This document shows, one piece after another, positions 45,480 through 57,909 of a stretch of DNA of 64,000 bases. Made by a program: the position numbers and the translations under genes. This stretch comes from Nissolia schottii. Lineage: Eukaryota; Streptophyta; Magnoliopsida; Fabales; Fabaceae. Under the pieces are notes generated by a model. The model ran no database searches. It was not told the origin of the DNA and was given only the letters and a program-made list of their open reading frames with translations. Each line of letters opens with the position of its first letter. Position 1 is the first letter of the stretch. The stretch covers positions 95,410 through 159,409 of the forward strand of contig QANU01071019.1 of assembly GCA_003254905.1 (NCBI GenBank), written 5' to 3'.

Positions 45480-46962
45480 TATAGGTGCTCTAATGGTAGC
45501 CAACAACATTGCTACAAACCCCTCCTCCCTAACGCCAGCTAGGGATGCCTCAAGACGAGTCGTGAAACTCACAACACCACGAACCTGATCCCCAATATGG
45601 GCAACCCGCATCCATAGCCGGGAAAAACAAAGTGGAGCGTCGAGAACCCAATGGTTGACACATACCATCCCGAGTGGCTGTCCCAGATTCCAGAAACATC
45701 ATGGACCCGTACGAGGTTATACTCGGATTCAGAGACCTTATCCACTGTCAGGAACAATCCCTTAAAGCTTTAGAGAAAAAAGACAAACCGAAGAAAGAAC
45801 AGAGAAATCCAGAACAAAAGGGGGGCTGATCAGAGACCTAACTCACCAAGGCATGTGGACCACCACAAGTCCTAGAAAGGTCCCCTACCCCCCTCGCGTC
45901 ATAGGAACAAGAAGAGATCCTCGTCCCTAGCCCTTCAACCAACAGGACCCTTTCTCTTGAGCATCGACACCGAAGTCCTCCTCAACAACAATCCCCGATT
46001 CTAAAGTGGATCTATCCAATCTAACCCAATATGAGGCTCAAGGGGGTGACTGCAGAATAGAGAAGTTGTTGTGAATGATAGCCATTCTCTGATGAACTTT
46101 TTGGCTTCAACTCGCCTAAAAATTTTACGATCCCCCAAACTGCAAAAGCCTACAATGGAACCTCGGATCCACAAGAACACCTTATGGCGTTCAAGTCCAA
46201 GACCTAGCTAATGCAAGTGCTTGAAGTCGTACTTTGCAGGGCATTCCCATTAACCCTTATAAGACCAACAGAAAAGTGATTGTTCTCTCTTCCTAAAAGG
46301 TCAATTACAAGCTTTGAGGACCTTTCTGAAAAACTCGTGCTTCAATTCACTATGAGAGAAGGACAACCCATGACAGCTATTGGCCTCTTGGGCGTTAACC
46401 AGGGAAAGAACTAGTCGTTTCACAGTTACGTGGAGCGCTTTGCCAAGGAAGCAACCCTAGTGGAAAACATTACGATTAAACATAGATTAATGATGCTATG
46501 TTTTGGAGTCTGCCCAGGGACTCCATTCCCAAAAGAAGTCCTCAGGCAGGAACCAAAATGCTCGAGGAATTCAACCAAAAAGTAGAAGTGAAAATCAATA
46601 AGGAAGAGGGAAGGAAAGCTCTATAGAGAAAAGATCCCAAACCACCTAGCATGCCAAATCAGGACCAACCAAAGTGGACGAGCGCCTGCTAAAATTTGGA
46701 AAATTTTAGAATTGGTCCAAGTTAATAGTAACCCCTTCTTAAATATTGAAGGAGATTGTCAACGTCGTCCACTCTCCACTACCTAGGCCTCAATGTGCCT
46801 ATGGGAAAAAAAAACTACCCTTTTGTGAATTCCACCATTCTCGTTGTCACAAGATCAAAAATTGCATCAATCTTAGGGAAGCATTAGAGGAGCACATCAG
46901 AGATGAAAGGAGCATCATGGCACAATTCATTAGGAGCACGGGTAAAAATCCCAAAAAGTGAA
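45480..46962 (+). pseudogene. Ty3/gypsy gag (decayed)
   Basis: Fragments in changing frames. The clearest is the C-terminal CEFHHSRCHKIKNCINLREA near 46,821-46,880, the diverged zinc-knuckle-like C..H..C region of Tat gag proteins (..CEYHRDHGHTTEDC..LK..). Many stops; not functional. Confidence 0.7.
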
Positions 46963-47219
46963 GATCCCCTGACAACAAAATGGACAAGAGAACCACAAGA
47001 GGAAGAATGAACAAAGACCTCGACTCCCTTGATAATGCTGACAACGAAGGAGGCAGTCTTGAAGAGACCTCTCAGGACTGCCAATACCATCTTGGGCGGA
47101 TTTGTGAGTGGAGGAGAATCCAAAGCAGCATGAAAGAAACACCTCAAAGAGATGATGCATGTGTCCACCTGTGGTCCAGCCTCATAAAGATTACCCCCAA
47201 TATCGAATATCACTTTCAC

Positions 47220-47765
47220 CGATGAGGGCAGAGAAGGAGTTGCGCCCAGCAATGATGATGCAATAATTATATTAATTGTCATGGTCAATGTAGAGGTAAA
47301 GAGGGTTCTTATTAATCAGGGTAGCTCAACGGACATCTTGTTTTGTGATGCCTTTAACAAATTGGGTTGGACTCCTCAAATTTAAAAACTCATCTATTGG
47401 TACTCATCAGTTTCATTAGAAAAAGGATAGACCCGGACGGGTACACCACACAACATGTTACCTTTGGGACAAAATCGAATAGCTGGACGGAGAATGTTAA
47501 CGTTTTGGTGGTCAATCAGCCATTAGCGTACAATGCTATATTCGGACGAAAGATACTAAACAAGTTAGGAGCTGTGGTGTCCACCCTCCACTTAGCGATG
47601 AAGTTCCCACCAGAGAAAGGAGAAGTTATCACAATAAAAGCTGACCAAATTCTATCTAGAAGATGTTACCAAGATAGCTTAGAGGTTAGTCAAAAGAGGA
47701 AAGTAGTAGGAGAGAATTTAGAAACTAGAGACGAAACGATGGTGGTTGACCTTGATGTTTGAGAT
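47220..47765 (+). pseudogene. Ty3/gypsy protease region, active site lost
   Basis: Reads VEVKRVLINQGSSTDILFCD, then in the next frame FGTKSNSWTENVNVLVVNQP, AYNAIFGRKILNKLGAVVST and MKFPPEKGEV. This is the Tat protease and linker. The catalytic D-T/S-G is N-Q-G (47,314-47,322), so the enzyme is dead even without the frameshift. Confidence 0.8.
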
Positions 47766-48089
47766 CGACCACATGAGGAGTGACCTCAACCAAAAGGAGA
47801 GCTAGAGGAAGTACAACTTGTAGAAACTCAAGAGAGGCAACAAAAATCAACAAATACTTCCCCGCACCTACAAAGCAAAAGCTAACTGAATTTCTCCAAG
47901 ATAGATCTCTTTGCGTGTGACAGCTATGGACATGCCTGAAATTAACCCTACCTTCATGTGTCATTCGTAGAACCCAACTTCCAGCTAGTATCCCAAAAGA
48001 GAAGGGGGATGTGTCTAGAAAAGAAAGCAGCATTGAAGGAATAAATAAAAGGCCTCTGAATACCGAGTTCATTGCTCAGATTTAGTACG

Positions 48090-48789
48090 CTACTCTTTCC
48101 AACGTGGTAATTGTGCCCTAGTCCAATGGCAAAATGAGGATGTGTCTTGACTACACCAACCTCAACAAAGCCTAACCTAAGGACCCCTATCCATTACCAA
48201 ACATCGATAACTTGGAGGATGCTTCATCTAGATATAAGTACCTAAGCTTTATGGATGCATATTCAAGGCACAACTAGATCCGCATGCACCCAGACAACGC
48301 GAAGAAGATAATGCTTCTCACCATGATGGCAAACTACTTCTACAAAGTCATATTGTTCGGGTTAAAGAATGAAATAGCTACCTATTAGTAGCTAAATTGA
48401 GTATTCGATAACTTGATCAGTACAGTAATGGAGGTTTATGTAGACGAAATGTTGTAAAGATCTTGGAAGAAAGAAACATAATGAAGGAATTAGAAGCAGT
48501 TTTTGAGCGATTGAGGGGGCATAACATAAGGCTTAATCCTCTCGAATGCACTTTTGCCATAGAAGTAGGAAAGTTCCTTGGATTCATGCTCACCAACCGG
48601 GAATTTAAGCCAATCTAGACCAATGTCAAGCCATTATAGAGATGAGAAGCCCTAGTTACCCAAAAGAAACACAACAGCTTATAGGAAGAACCGCTGCCTT
48701 GGCACCGTTCCTCTCTACTTCTACAAAGAGAACCCTTCCATTCTTCAACTTGCTGAAGAAAGGGAAAGACTTCCTGTGGAGCGAACAAT
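48090..48789 (+). pseudogene. Ty3/gypsy reverse transcriptase fragment
   Basis: SNGKMRMCLDYTNLNKA, PYPLPNIDNLEDASSRYKYL, SFMDAY and VILFGLKN are RT motifs. The YxDD box has become YVDE (48,437-48,448). Internal TAG/TAA codons occur. The reading is interrupted at 48,789 by the CACTA insertion, after a thumb/RNase H linker segment (FFNLLKKGKDFLWSEQ). Confidence 0.85.
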
Positions 48790-51700
48790 CACTACAAGAA
48801 AATAGCTCATTACCGTCGACATTACCGTCGGTTTTACCATCGGATTTTTATGCTACCATCGGCATTACCGTCGGACGCGCACACCCGGTAAAGTAGTCGA
48901 TGGTAATTATTTTACCGTCGGAAAATGAAACCGACGGTAATTACCGTCGGTATAAACCGACGTAAACCGGTTCATATTTGAGTACATTTGAACCGGTTTA
49001 CCGTCGGTTCTAGGCGACAGTAATATAATAATATTTTATTCGTGTTCATTACCGTGGGATATATCCGACGGTAATAATTAAATATTTTTAAAAAATAAAA
49101 TTGTTTATAATTTTGTATTATTTGTTTTAATAAATGACTATAATCATATCAATCAAAAATTTCATTTAATTTTTGTAATTTATAAATATATTAAAATTTA
49201 TATTTAATAACTAATTAAATATTTATATGTTATGTGGTGGACAACATATATTCCGTTTTTGATAGAATTTAAAGATGGATGGTGCACATGTGAAAAATAT
49301 AGTTTCTTAGGTAAAAGACAAATAAGTAATAGGGGACAGATATCTCACTAGTGACTCAAATTCGGGCTTCTGCAACAATAGTTTCTCAAATAAACCTACA
49401 CACTCCTCCTATATTGTAACACTCTAGCTAGCTAGCTTACGCTTAAGTCATAAACCATGCTTCACTAGGTTGTTATCTACTTGGTTGGAATGCTTATAGT
49501 CCTTTGCCCCTTCAACCCAGCACATGCAATATTAATACAAACAGCATTTTAACCTACTATGCTTACATACCCGAATTAGCTAGGTGAATGTTTCACATGC
49601 ACACAATTCCAGCGAGATAATTTATACTCAAGTTATCTTCATCAATTTCTCCTTCGAATCAGCCATACACACACATCACCAACACAAACCTATTGTTGTC
49701 GCGATTATAAAATTAAAACACCCTAAACGGTGCTAAGGTCCAGATTACATTCTATCCGAACATTCTCTTTTTCAGGACATCACATACATTTTATCCGAAC
49801 AGCACTCCTATATGTACTAGCACACACAACACCTTAACAAGCTATATTTCCATATACCAATTTATTTAAATGAGCAAAATAGCATATTAGAATCCCATAC
49901 TCCAAATTAATTAGGCAATTTACATAACGCATACAATTATCCTAACAGCTTTCTATCATGTTGCATTTTCACATATCACTCTAGCTAGATAATTAAAGAA
50001 CACCTGCAACAGCTCCAAATACCATTATAACATATTTTAGCCATACTTAATTTAGCTAGATGATTAAAGAACACATGCAGCAGCTCCAATTAGCATTATA
50101 ACATAATTTAGTCACGTTTCATTTGGCTAGAACTTTATCTACTCATGCAACAGCCACAAATACCAATTTAGTTTGAATTATGCGAAATCTTCTCATGAGC
50201 ACAAAATTCCATTTAATAGCAAACAACACTTAAATCATTCTAACATTTTCTTACTTCAAAAACAGCAGAAGCACTAAAATTCTCTAAATTTTCTCATGAG
50301 CACAAAATTCCAATTAATAGTAAACAACACTTTACTATAATTTATTTGAATCACATAATCATAATTCATTTTGAATAACATTTTCTCATAATTTAATTTA
50401 AATGATCATAACAACACTTTACTATAATTTATTTTGAATCACATAATCATAATTCATTTTCTTAGCTTGACAATTTTATAGTTGCACCTACAGCCCACCC
50501 AACAACCTTAGAAGGTAGTTATATTACATTTTGCATAATTCAGATCCTTTCTAAATTTTTCCACTCTCAGCCGAACACACTAACACTGGACTCATACCAC
50601 CTGTTTCCAATTTACAAGATCTTATGAAACATATTTAACATACAACATATAGGATATGGATTTGGTAACAAGTTCCCTTATCTGAAATTTTTCAAGCATA
50701 CATTTGAACGGTCAATCCATACTAAGCCCTTATCACATCACCTAAATTATAAAATTTTCTTGTTATGCATTTATCAATTAATAGCACTTAGAACCCGATT
50801 CTATTTACCCTCCTTATAGCTAGAAATGGAAAAATAATATAAAAATCAATCACACTTCATCTAGACCAACACATATTTATTACAATTCATAGTTTGTCAG
50901 TTACTCAAGATGCCTAAAATGTATAGGGGAAGTAGCACCAGTATGATTTAGTTGCAATATAGCTTAGGTTCACACAAATTTAAAAGTTGTTAAAACTTAA
51001 AAGTCTGGTGTTTGTTAACATTTAACTATATTCTGTTCTGTTAATAAAACTAGCATCAACATCTTTACTTTTAGAACAAAGGAAGATTTAGATCAAATTA
51101 AGTAAATACAACACAATGAGTGACCCTCTAAGTTCAAGTACAATTCCAATTACAACGGTAAAGTGGTCGACGCCCTCAAAATATTCTGGCTTTATCACTC
51201 CTCGGTTCTCATAATATCTATCGTACATCCAAAATATTACCGCGGGAATCATTTTTTTCCAGAAATCCTATGTGCATGTTACACAAATTATGGACATGAA
51301 CTTAATAATTTTAATAACTTAACTGAATGCATTACGAATTAATTCCACACAAATATTTGTCAAACCGTTCTACAACATAGGCCCTCCAATCTCCGCAAAC
51401 AACACATAATCACCGTTGCCAGCACATCAATTCAAACAATGTCGGAAAGTAACGCTAAGCGTTCCTTCCCCCAGTCCAGCCATACAACTCCAATCCTACA
51501 AATCTATCCTAATAAAATAAGTCTCTATCCTAGTACCAATAAAGTTTAAGACATACCTAATTGCCGTTGATAATTGTTTGATCAATCCTTGACACAATCC
51601 TTAACTCCTTAGATCCTCAGCTCATTACAAATTAAGTGGTGGTGACACATCCTTAGCATAAGTCATGGCAACCAAAAGAAATGAAATGTTAAATAAACAT

Positions 51701-52346
51701 AGACAATGTTATGAAATTAACATATATTTTGTGGGGTGCAAAGGAAAGAACAGAAGCAAGGAATATGTGGCTTTAGTGGTGGCGGCGCGGTGGTGTGAAA
51801 AAAAGAAAACAATAGCTACCCACAATGCAAGACAACATACCTGTAGCACGGTGGTGGAGCGGTGGTGGCACGGTGGTGGCGCGGTGGTGGCATGGTGGTG
51901 TTATGGTGGTGAGTGGGGAAGGAGAGAAGGGAAGAGAAAGGAGAAAGAAGGAGAAAGAAGTTGCAGTAATGAGAAGAAGAGAAAGGAAATTCGCTTAAGT
52001 ATTTTTCTGAAAGATTACCGTCGGATTTATCCGACGGTAACCAGTGAATTCTAACGGTAATAAAATAAAATAAAACGCATCGTTTTATTAAACACATTAC
52101 CGTCGGTACTTACCGACGGTAATGCAACACCAACGGTAACCCAATTACATGGCGCCAACATTTTGGAGCCAAAATGAAAAATTTTAAATAAAATTTTTAC
52201 CGTCGGAAATATCCGACGGTAAAGGCGGCTATTACCCACGGTAATGGACATATTGCTTGTTTTTTTTCCGCGAACCGATTACCGTCGGTAAAGTAGTAAA
52301 TGCCGACGGTAATGTTGGGACGGTAATAGTCATATTTCTAGTAGTG
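48790..52346. mobile_element. Non-autonomous CACTA element (3,557 bp), inserted in gypsy RT
   Basis: The left end is CACTACAAGAAAATAGCTCA and the right end in reverse complement is CACTACTAGAAATATGACTA. A 3-bp duplication aat is present at 48,787-48,789 and 52,347-52,349. The related gypsy copy near 59,200 has the uninterrupted site (gcgaacaatgtgaagagg). About a dozen copies of TTACCGTCGG or its reverse complement crowd each end; such subterminal repeats are the transposase-binding sites of CACTA elements. No transposase ORF is recognisable. The interior from about 49,417 starts with a chromovirus-LTR-like tgtaacactctagctag and is AT-rich. A 129-codon ORF at 51,665 is Trp/Gly/Lys-rich without a known domain. 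Confidence 0.93.
49417..51640. other. Interior of the CACTA element, LTR-like start and AT-rich filler
   Basis: The first 90 bp resemble the LTR starts at 11,404 and 54,114. Later come diverged direct repeats (catgcaacagctccaaatacc, ataatcataattcattttga). No gene with plausible exons was recognised on either strand. Confidence 0.45.
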
Positions 52347-52349
52347 AAT

Positions 52350-53200
52350 GTAAAAAGGAATTCCAAAAACCTAATCAGTATCTGGCTTCTCTTCCAATCC
52401 TTACTAAGCCTGAGCTAGGAGAAAATCTGGTATTGTACTTATTCATAGAAACGTCACTGTAGGGGCCGTCTTGGTTCGCGAACAAGGTGTTGCAAGGTGT
52501 TGCAAGGCCTGGAGACAAGATACTAAAGGCTAGAGAAGGAAACTTTCCCTCTAATGGTGGCTTCTAGGAAGCTCCAAGCTTACTTCTAGGCACACACAAG
52601 AGAAGTTAAGAAAAACCTACCTATTTGTCAAGTCCTTTACAAACCTGACATAGCGGGTTGGATAGTGTCTTGGGTAGTAGATCTCTCTAAATATGACCTC
52701 ATGTTCATTCCTGAATGACAATCAAAGGCCAGGTCAAGGAAAATTTGTCACAAAACTTGTCGAAGACAGCTCGAGCAATGGAACAGAAGCAGAATGGTCC
52801 TTATATGTCGATGGATCATCAAATAACAAAGGTAGTGCAATAGGGGGTCATCTTGGAAAGCAGCTCGGGGCTTGTCATTGAGCTGTCCCTCAAGTTTAAT
52901 TTTTCAACCTTTAATAACCAAGCAACATACGAGGCCGTAATTGCAGGACTACTCCTTGCCAAGGAGGTCGGAGCCTGGGTGTTTGTGCTACACAATGATT
53001 CACAGTTGGTGATCCCTTAGATTCGAAGAGATTTCAAGCCAAAGATATACTGCTCCAGCAATACCTAAAAAAAACCCAAGAAGTTATGATAGGATTTAAG
53101 AAGATAGAGGTGAAATACATACCTTGAGAGAAACATGTGAGGGAAGATGTCCTCTCCAAGATGGCAAGCACCAAACTTGGGGGAAACACCAAGACCCTTA
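52350..53200 (+). pseudogene. Ty3/gypsy RNase H region
   Basis: Continues the RT after the CACTA element. AEWSLYVDGSSNNKGSAIG carries the first RNase H aspartate (VDGS), and SNTFNNQATYEAVIAGLLLA-like sequence follows in another frame. Frameshifts near 52,490 (a small duplication of aaggtgttgc) and 52,850. Confidence 0.8.
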
Positions 53201-53439
53201 TCTAAGAGACCCGTTGTTGCCCATCAATAACCCTTAACACAGAAGTTGGGCAAATAGAAGAAGACACAACTTGGATGACTTCGTTTTAAGAGTATATTAA
53301 AGAAGGAAAGTTCTCCACTGAACCCAAAGAAGCAAGAAGAATTGTACAACAAGTAGCCCATCACACCATGATTGAAGATCAACTATATATATGAGGACAG
53401 TCACAATCGTCGTTGAATTATCTAAATCCAAATCAGGAA

Positions 53440-54113
53440 AATATGCACTTGTAGAGGTCCACGAAGGAGCATGCAGAATCCACATTGGATCCCAAAGCTT
53501 AGCCTTAAAAGTAATTCAGGCAGGATTTTAATGGCCAACAATGAGCTCAGATTCACTCGAATACGTCAAGAAGTGCAAAAATGTCAGATGAACGCCAAAT
53601 TTTATGTCACTCCACCTATAGAGCTGAAGTTAATGCGGCCATGTGGCCTTTTGCCAGATGAAGGATAGACCTTCTTGGTCCATTCTCTCCCATAAAGGAA
53701 TGGGTCAGGTTCATCATAATCACCATCGACTATTACACCAAGGGGATTGAGGTCGAGACAATCTCCACAATCACCTCTTCTCAATGCTAAAAGTTTGTCT
53801 ACAAGAATATTATCACATGATTTGGCATTCCCCATGCTATATCTTCTGACAATGGGAAGCAAATCTCAAGAAGTAAGTTCAGAGAGTTTTTGCAGGAACT
53901 TTGGATAAAGCTGCATTTCACCTCAGTGGAACACTCCCAGACCAACGGTCAGGTGGAAGCGGCCAATAAAGTCGTTCTAATGGGGTTGAAGAAAAGGCTA
54001 GAGCAATCCAAGGGAGCATGTCCAGAACACTTGGATCACGTGTTATGGGCATATCACACAACCCCACAGCATGCTATAGGAGATCTCCCATTTGCCTTTG
54101 CTATGGGGTAGAT
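53440..54113 (+). pseudogene. Ty3/gypsy integrase fragment
   Basis: VEVHEGACRIHIGSQSLALK and CQKCQMNAKF form the HHCC zinc domain. SDNGKQIS supplies the second catalytic Asp, and FTSVEHSQTNGQVEAANKV the Glu region. DHVLWAYHTTP follows. A stop after FAFAMG and then an LTR start at 54,114 truncate it. Confidence 0.85.
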
Positions 54114-54720
54114 GTAACACCCTAGCTAGCTACCTATGCTTATATCATAAGTAATGCTCACTATTTTGTTATCTTCAGGCTGTATTACTTTTAGACTTAC
54201 CTTTGAAACATACTTTAGGTACAAAAATATGGACTAATTTAAACTTTTCTTAGGTTAAAAAAGAAGGCGTGAGCCGTACTCATAACCTAGCAAAAAATGG
54301 ACTATCGAACCAATCCTATACTAAGGCATACAACATCGACACATCATATCATCATACAAAACACAAATTCTTGCCGTAAGATTATACATATCAAATGGTC
54401 CCAAAAAATCCACATATGACACACACACATGCATGCACGCACGCACGGACGCGCACACAAACGCATAGTTATTTACATCATTTACAATCACCTGCAGGAC
54501 CCGTGGTGTAGCTAACTCCACTGTACCATGTGTAACTAGATACATATACAAGTAAGGAAATACAAAACACAGTACTAAATTCTTTCACAACGACCGCATT
54601 ATTCTCTTACAAAATTGTTTCAATCTCCAAAGATAGCTTCCTTTCTAGTTCTTCCCAACTCAACGACTATCCATCTCGTCGTCCTCTACATCCTCCTCGG
54701 GGAATAAATTATATTTAAAG
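54114..54720. mobile_element. Chromovirus-type LTR fragment
   Basis: Begins tgtaacaccctagctagcta and keeps similarity to the LTR at 11,404 for several hundred bp (gtaatgctc..ttttgttatct, ttttagacttacctttgaaa). It cuts the gypsy integrase and has no internal region, so it is a solo or truncated LTR. Confidence 0.6.
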
Positions 54721-55373
54721 AAAAATGACATTTTCTTTTGTTTACTTCTCTAAACTTTTTCTACAAATTAATTTAAATAACTAATAGATAAAAAATAATA
54801 AGTTAGCATTTTAATTATGTCAATTTAAATATATATTTTTACTAAGAACTTATTTGAATGTGTCACTAGTAAGCAAAAAATAAGTTTTTCATAAGTTATT
54901 TTTTAAGTTAAATATTTTGCTAAAAGCTCTTTTTAATTATATAAAGGCTTATAAATTAAGCTCTTTACTCAAAAATGTGCGTTTAGATTAATTAGTTTTC
55001 AAATTAATGGCGTTTGCACCAACTTGAGTCTTTCAAAATTAATTTTAATCAAAAGTGAGTTGATATCAACATAATTTATATTTAGAAAACTTTATATCAA
55101 AAGTCATTATGTTAAAATTCATAAATATTGTTTGGATGATTTTTTAAAAAAATCACTTTTGAGTATGCAATCATTTTTGTGTATGTAACTACTTATGATA
55201 TTAAAAATTATAATAATTTTCATTTCTAATGCTATTAATAATATTGTAAAAATATAAATATGCATAATATTAGTGGTTTTTTAATTATTATTGAGCATTA
55301 TAAATTTTTTACATAATTATTACACTATAAAGATTAGGTCATTGCAAATGTTATGATACATACATATACATAT

Positions 55374-55422
<49 letters not shown>

Positions 55423-55820
55423 ATAACTTTTAGGATCTCCCGCATATTTTTTATTAAATGTATAAGTCTTATGCCATGTCAAATGTAATCAATACTCATA
55501 AAGATTAATATAATTGGTTTACTTTAAATGCAATTTTGTTTTTATGCACACAGACAATTATATTCTTATTTGTTCATAATATAAAAGAGACTAAATTATT
55601 TGTGCGTATATAAAATGAAAATTTGGAATTACATTATAAAAAAGTAAACATAAATGTTAAAAGATGATAATCAAATTTAAGTAGAATTCTAATTATAATT
55701 AATTTAAGAGTCAATAATTGAAATTTGAAAAAAAATTGAAGAAAGAATACAATAGCATGCAATAGCCTAGTGGTTGCAGCGTATACTTCAAACATTGAGG
55801 TGTATCCTAGTGACTCAAAA
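54721..55820. other. AT-rich intergenic sequence with microsatellite
   Basis: No gene. An (acat)n/(ta)n microsatellite spans 55,357-55,422. At 55,758-55,818 a tRNA-like phrase, agcctagtggttgcagcg, could be a SINE head. Confidence 0.6.
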
Positions 55821-56698
55821 TATATATATAAATTAACGCATATGATATAAAAAATGAAAAAAATACAATTACACAAAAATATTTAATGACTTGGTGGTGA
55901 GAGCACGTACACTGAACCTAGAGGTGCTCTTAAAAAATATCTCAATGTTTTAATTTACTAAACATAAAAAAATTAACTTACGATTTTTTAGGCAAAGTGT
56001 ATCAACACGTAAAAAAAAAAAAAAAAAAAAACCTTTACCAAAACAAAACTTAGTGATACCTAACCTCATATAGTTTGACCATTATCTCAAAAATCGGGGA
56101 AAAACTTACTCCATATGTTTGATTTACTTGTCCATTTTCTTATTTTGGTATTTTCATAAATACTTATTCACTTTTTAAATTAAGACAATATTAATTACGC
56201 CCTCTATTTCTTTTTACTTGTCCACCATTCTATATTTTGGTATTTTCACTTATATTTCTTTCAATTCCTAAATCTAAACAACATTAATTATCTTTTTTTC
56301 TTTGTATATATACCCCTATTTAATAAAAGTAGTGGAAGCGAGATTGAGAGATAAAGAATGCACATGAAAAAAATTAACAAGGGTAATCTTGTAAAATACT
56401 ATTAAATTTTCTAACTTTAAAAATTTTCAATCATTTCCTTAATACTCGCACATCAATGTAGGCAACTAAAAAAATTTGGATGGATCATTTTTTTTCTAAT
56501 ATACCCATATTAAACAAACATTGTTTTTATCACATTTATGCACTAGTAATAACTCCAACAACTCACATTAAATAAGAGAAATTGTATAAAGTACTATCAA
56601 CTTTTCTATACTCTAATTATTTTGTTAATATCCGTGCATAACACAATGTGACCAATGGCGGAGTAATTGGAGCCTATAAAAACAACCAAAGGCTTCTT

Positions 56699-56866
56699 TT
56701 TTTAGTTGTCTGCCCGGTATCAAGGCTTAGTCTTGACTAATCCGGGTCGACCCGGGTCGCGCACCTCACTACGGCGAATGAGTCTCCTAGTGGGGATAAC
56801 TGCATACATAAGATCTCGAACTTGGAACATTGCTTAAGGTATACCAAGCCCCTTATCACTTGGACC
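56699..56866 (-). mobile_element. tRNA-derived SINE with 15-bp target duplication
   Basis: The minus strand begins ggttggtccaagtgataagg (box A) and has aagttcgagatctt (box B), with an A-rich tail. Flanks are aaccaaaggcttctt (56,684-56,698) and aaccaaagacttctt (56,867-56,881). The paralogous site near 63,188 (cacccaaagacttgttgactc) is empty. Confidence 0.88.
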
Positions 56867-57339
56867 AACCAAAGACTTCTTGACTCAACATACGTTCAAT
56901 ATTATTTAATGCAAATAAATTCAATTCAATTCAATATATCAAAGTCAATGGATCGCTAAATTTAACCAAAAACAAGATATCCTTAAAAGACACTAAAACT
57001 TTCGGATACATAAAACATATGTGTTGGATGAGTGTGTTCGTGTAATGTGTCAGAGACGTGGACATCACAAACTTACAGTTCTCATATTTTATAATAGTCA
57101 AATAATTAATACACTCATTAACTTCTTAATTCAATGTATGTTGAATATTATTTAATGCAAATAAATTCAATTCAATAAATCGTGGTCAATGCTACATTAA
57201 CCAAAAGCAAAATATCCCAGTAAAAGAACCATCCTGAATTTCATTTTTTAACTATAAAATGGTTCAAATTCAAGTAGTGAAACCAAAATAAAGAAAGAAA
57301 AAAAGCCATTAACAAAAAACACTACAGACGGTACATACA

Positions 57340-57909
57340 ATGGTTCATTTGCCTTCCTTGATCTCTTTCATTGTGGTGGTGTTCCTATCTTCATTTCTTG
57401 TTTCCTCTCATGAAACAAAAAAAGTTGTGGAAATTGGATTAATTTGCTCTAATCCTGCAGATATGCCACAAGTGGCATTTTGTTTCAAGCTTCTAAGGGC
57501 GAAGTTTCCAGGGCCTAGCCCTGATATAGATACTTTGGCCCAATACACCACCGATGTGTTACGCGACAATGCCACCAACACAACAAGCCTAATTAAAAAG
57601 TTGATTGGAGAAGATAGTGGACACCCTGCTGCGATAAAACTTTACTTAAAGAAGTGCTTATCGTTTTACAGTGGGGACAATGGCATCCTCCATTACATTG
57701 ATGTCATTGAAGAGGGTTTGAAGTCTAAAAATTACTTTGATCCCCAAAAATTCTTGGATTCGTTGGAAGGCATACAGCTAAACAATATCTATTGTTTAGA
57801 GGCAGGGAAGAAGGCACATTCAACCTTGCTCGAACAAAATTCCTGGTTTCTACAGTCTGCTGGTATTGTCCTTAGAGGCGTACTATTCCAATTGGGAGCT
57901 CTTGGTTAA
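57340..57909 (+). CDS. Invertase/pectin methylesterase inhibitor (PMEI) family protein
   Basis: A single-exon 189-aa protein. The signal peptide is about residues 1-23 (LISFIVVVFLSSFLVSS), so it is secreted to the apoplast or vacuole. Four cysteines at 36, 48, 106 and 152 match the two-disulfide pattern of the PMEI four-helix bundle (ICSNPADMPQVAFC; KKCLSFYSGDNGILHYIDVI; YCLEAGKKA). Family members bind and inhibit cell-wall or vacuolar invertases or pectin methylesterases; which target applies cannot be told from sequence. N77 and N80 are possible glycosylation sites. There is no catalytic domain, so it is an inhibitor-type protein. A near copy lies 6.26 kb downstream. Length is normal for the family. 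Confidence 0.87.
   Translation: MVHLPSLISFIVVVFLSSFLVSSHETKKVVEIGLICSNPADMPQVAFCFKLLRAKFPGPSPDIDTLAQYTTDVLRDNATNTTSLIKKLIGEDSGHPAAIKLYLKKCLSFYSGDNGILHYIDVIEEGLKSKNYFDPQKFLDSLEGIQLNNIYCLEAGKKAHSTLLEQNSWFLQSAGIVLRGVLFQLGALG

Larger units (their letters stand above)
55826..57909. repeat. PMEI-bearing tandem duplication, copy 1
   Basis: Matches 62,139-64,000 in the same orientation, from taaattaacgcatatgatat through the PMEI gene. It includes a Stowaway-like ctccatatgttt..acttgtcca tract and carries a SINE at 56,699-56,866 that the other copy lacks. Confidence 0.85.

Noticed and set aside
46884-47288. 134-codon minus-strand ORF
   Set aside because: Lies opposite gypsy gag/protease sequence and shows no independent similarity.
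51665-52054. 129-codon ORF as CACTA transposase
   Set aside because: Rich in Trp/Gly/Lys from ggtggtgg and gaaagaag repeats; none of the TNP2/TNPA features seen.
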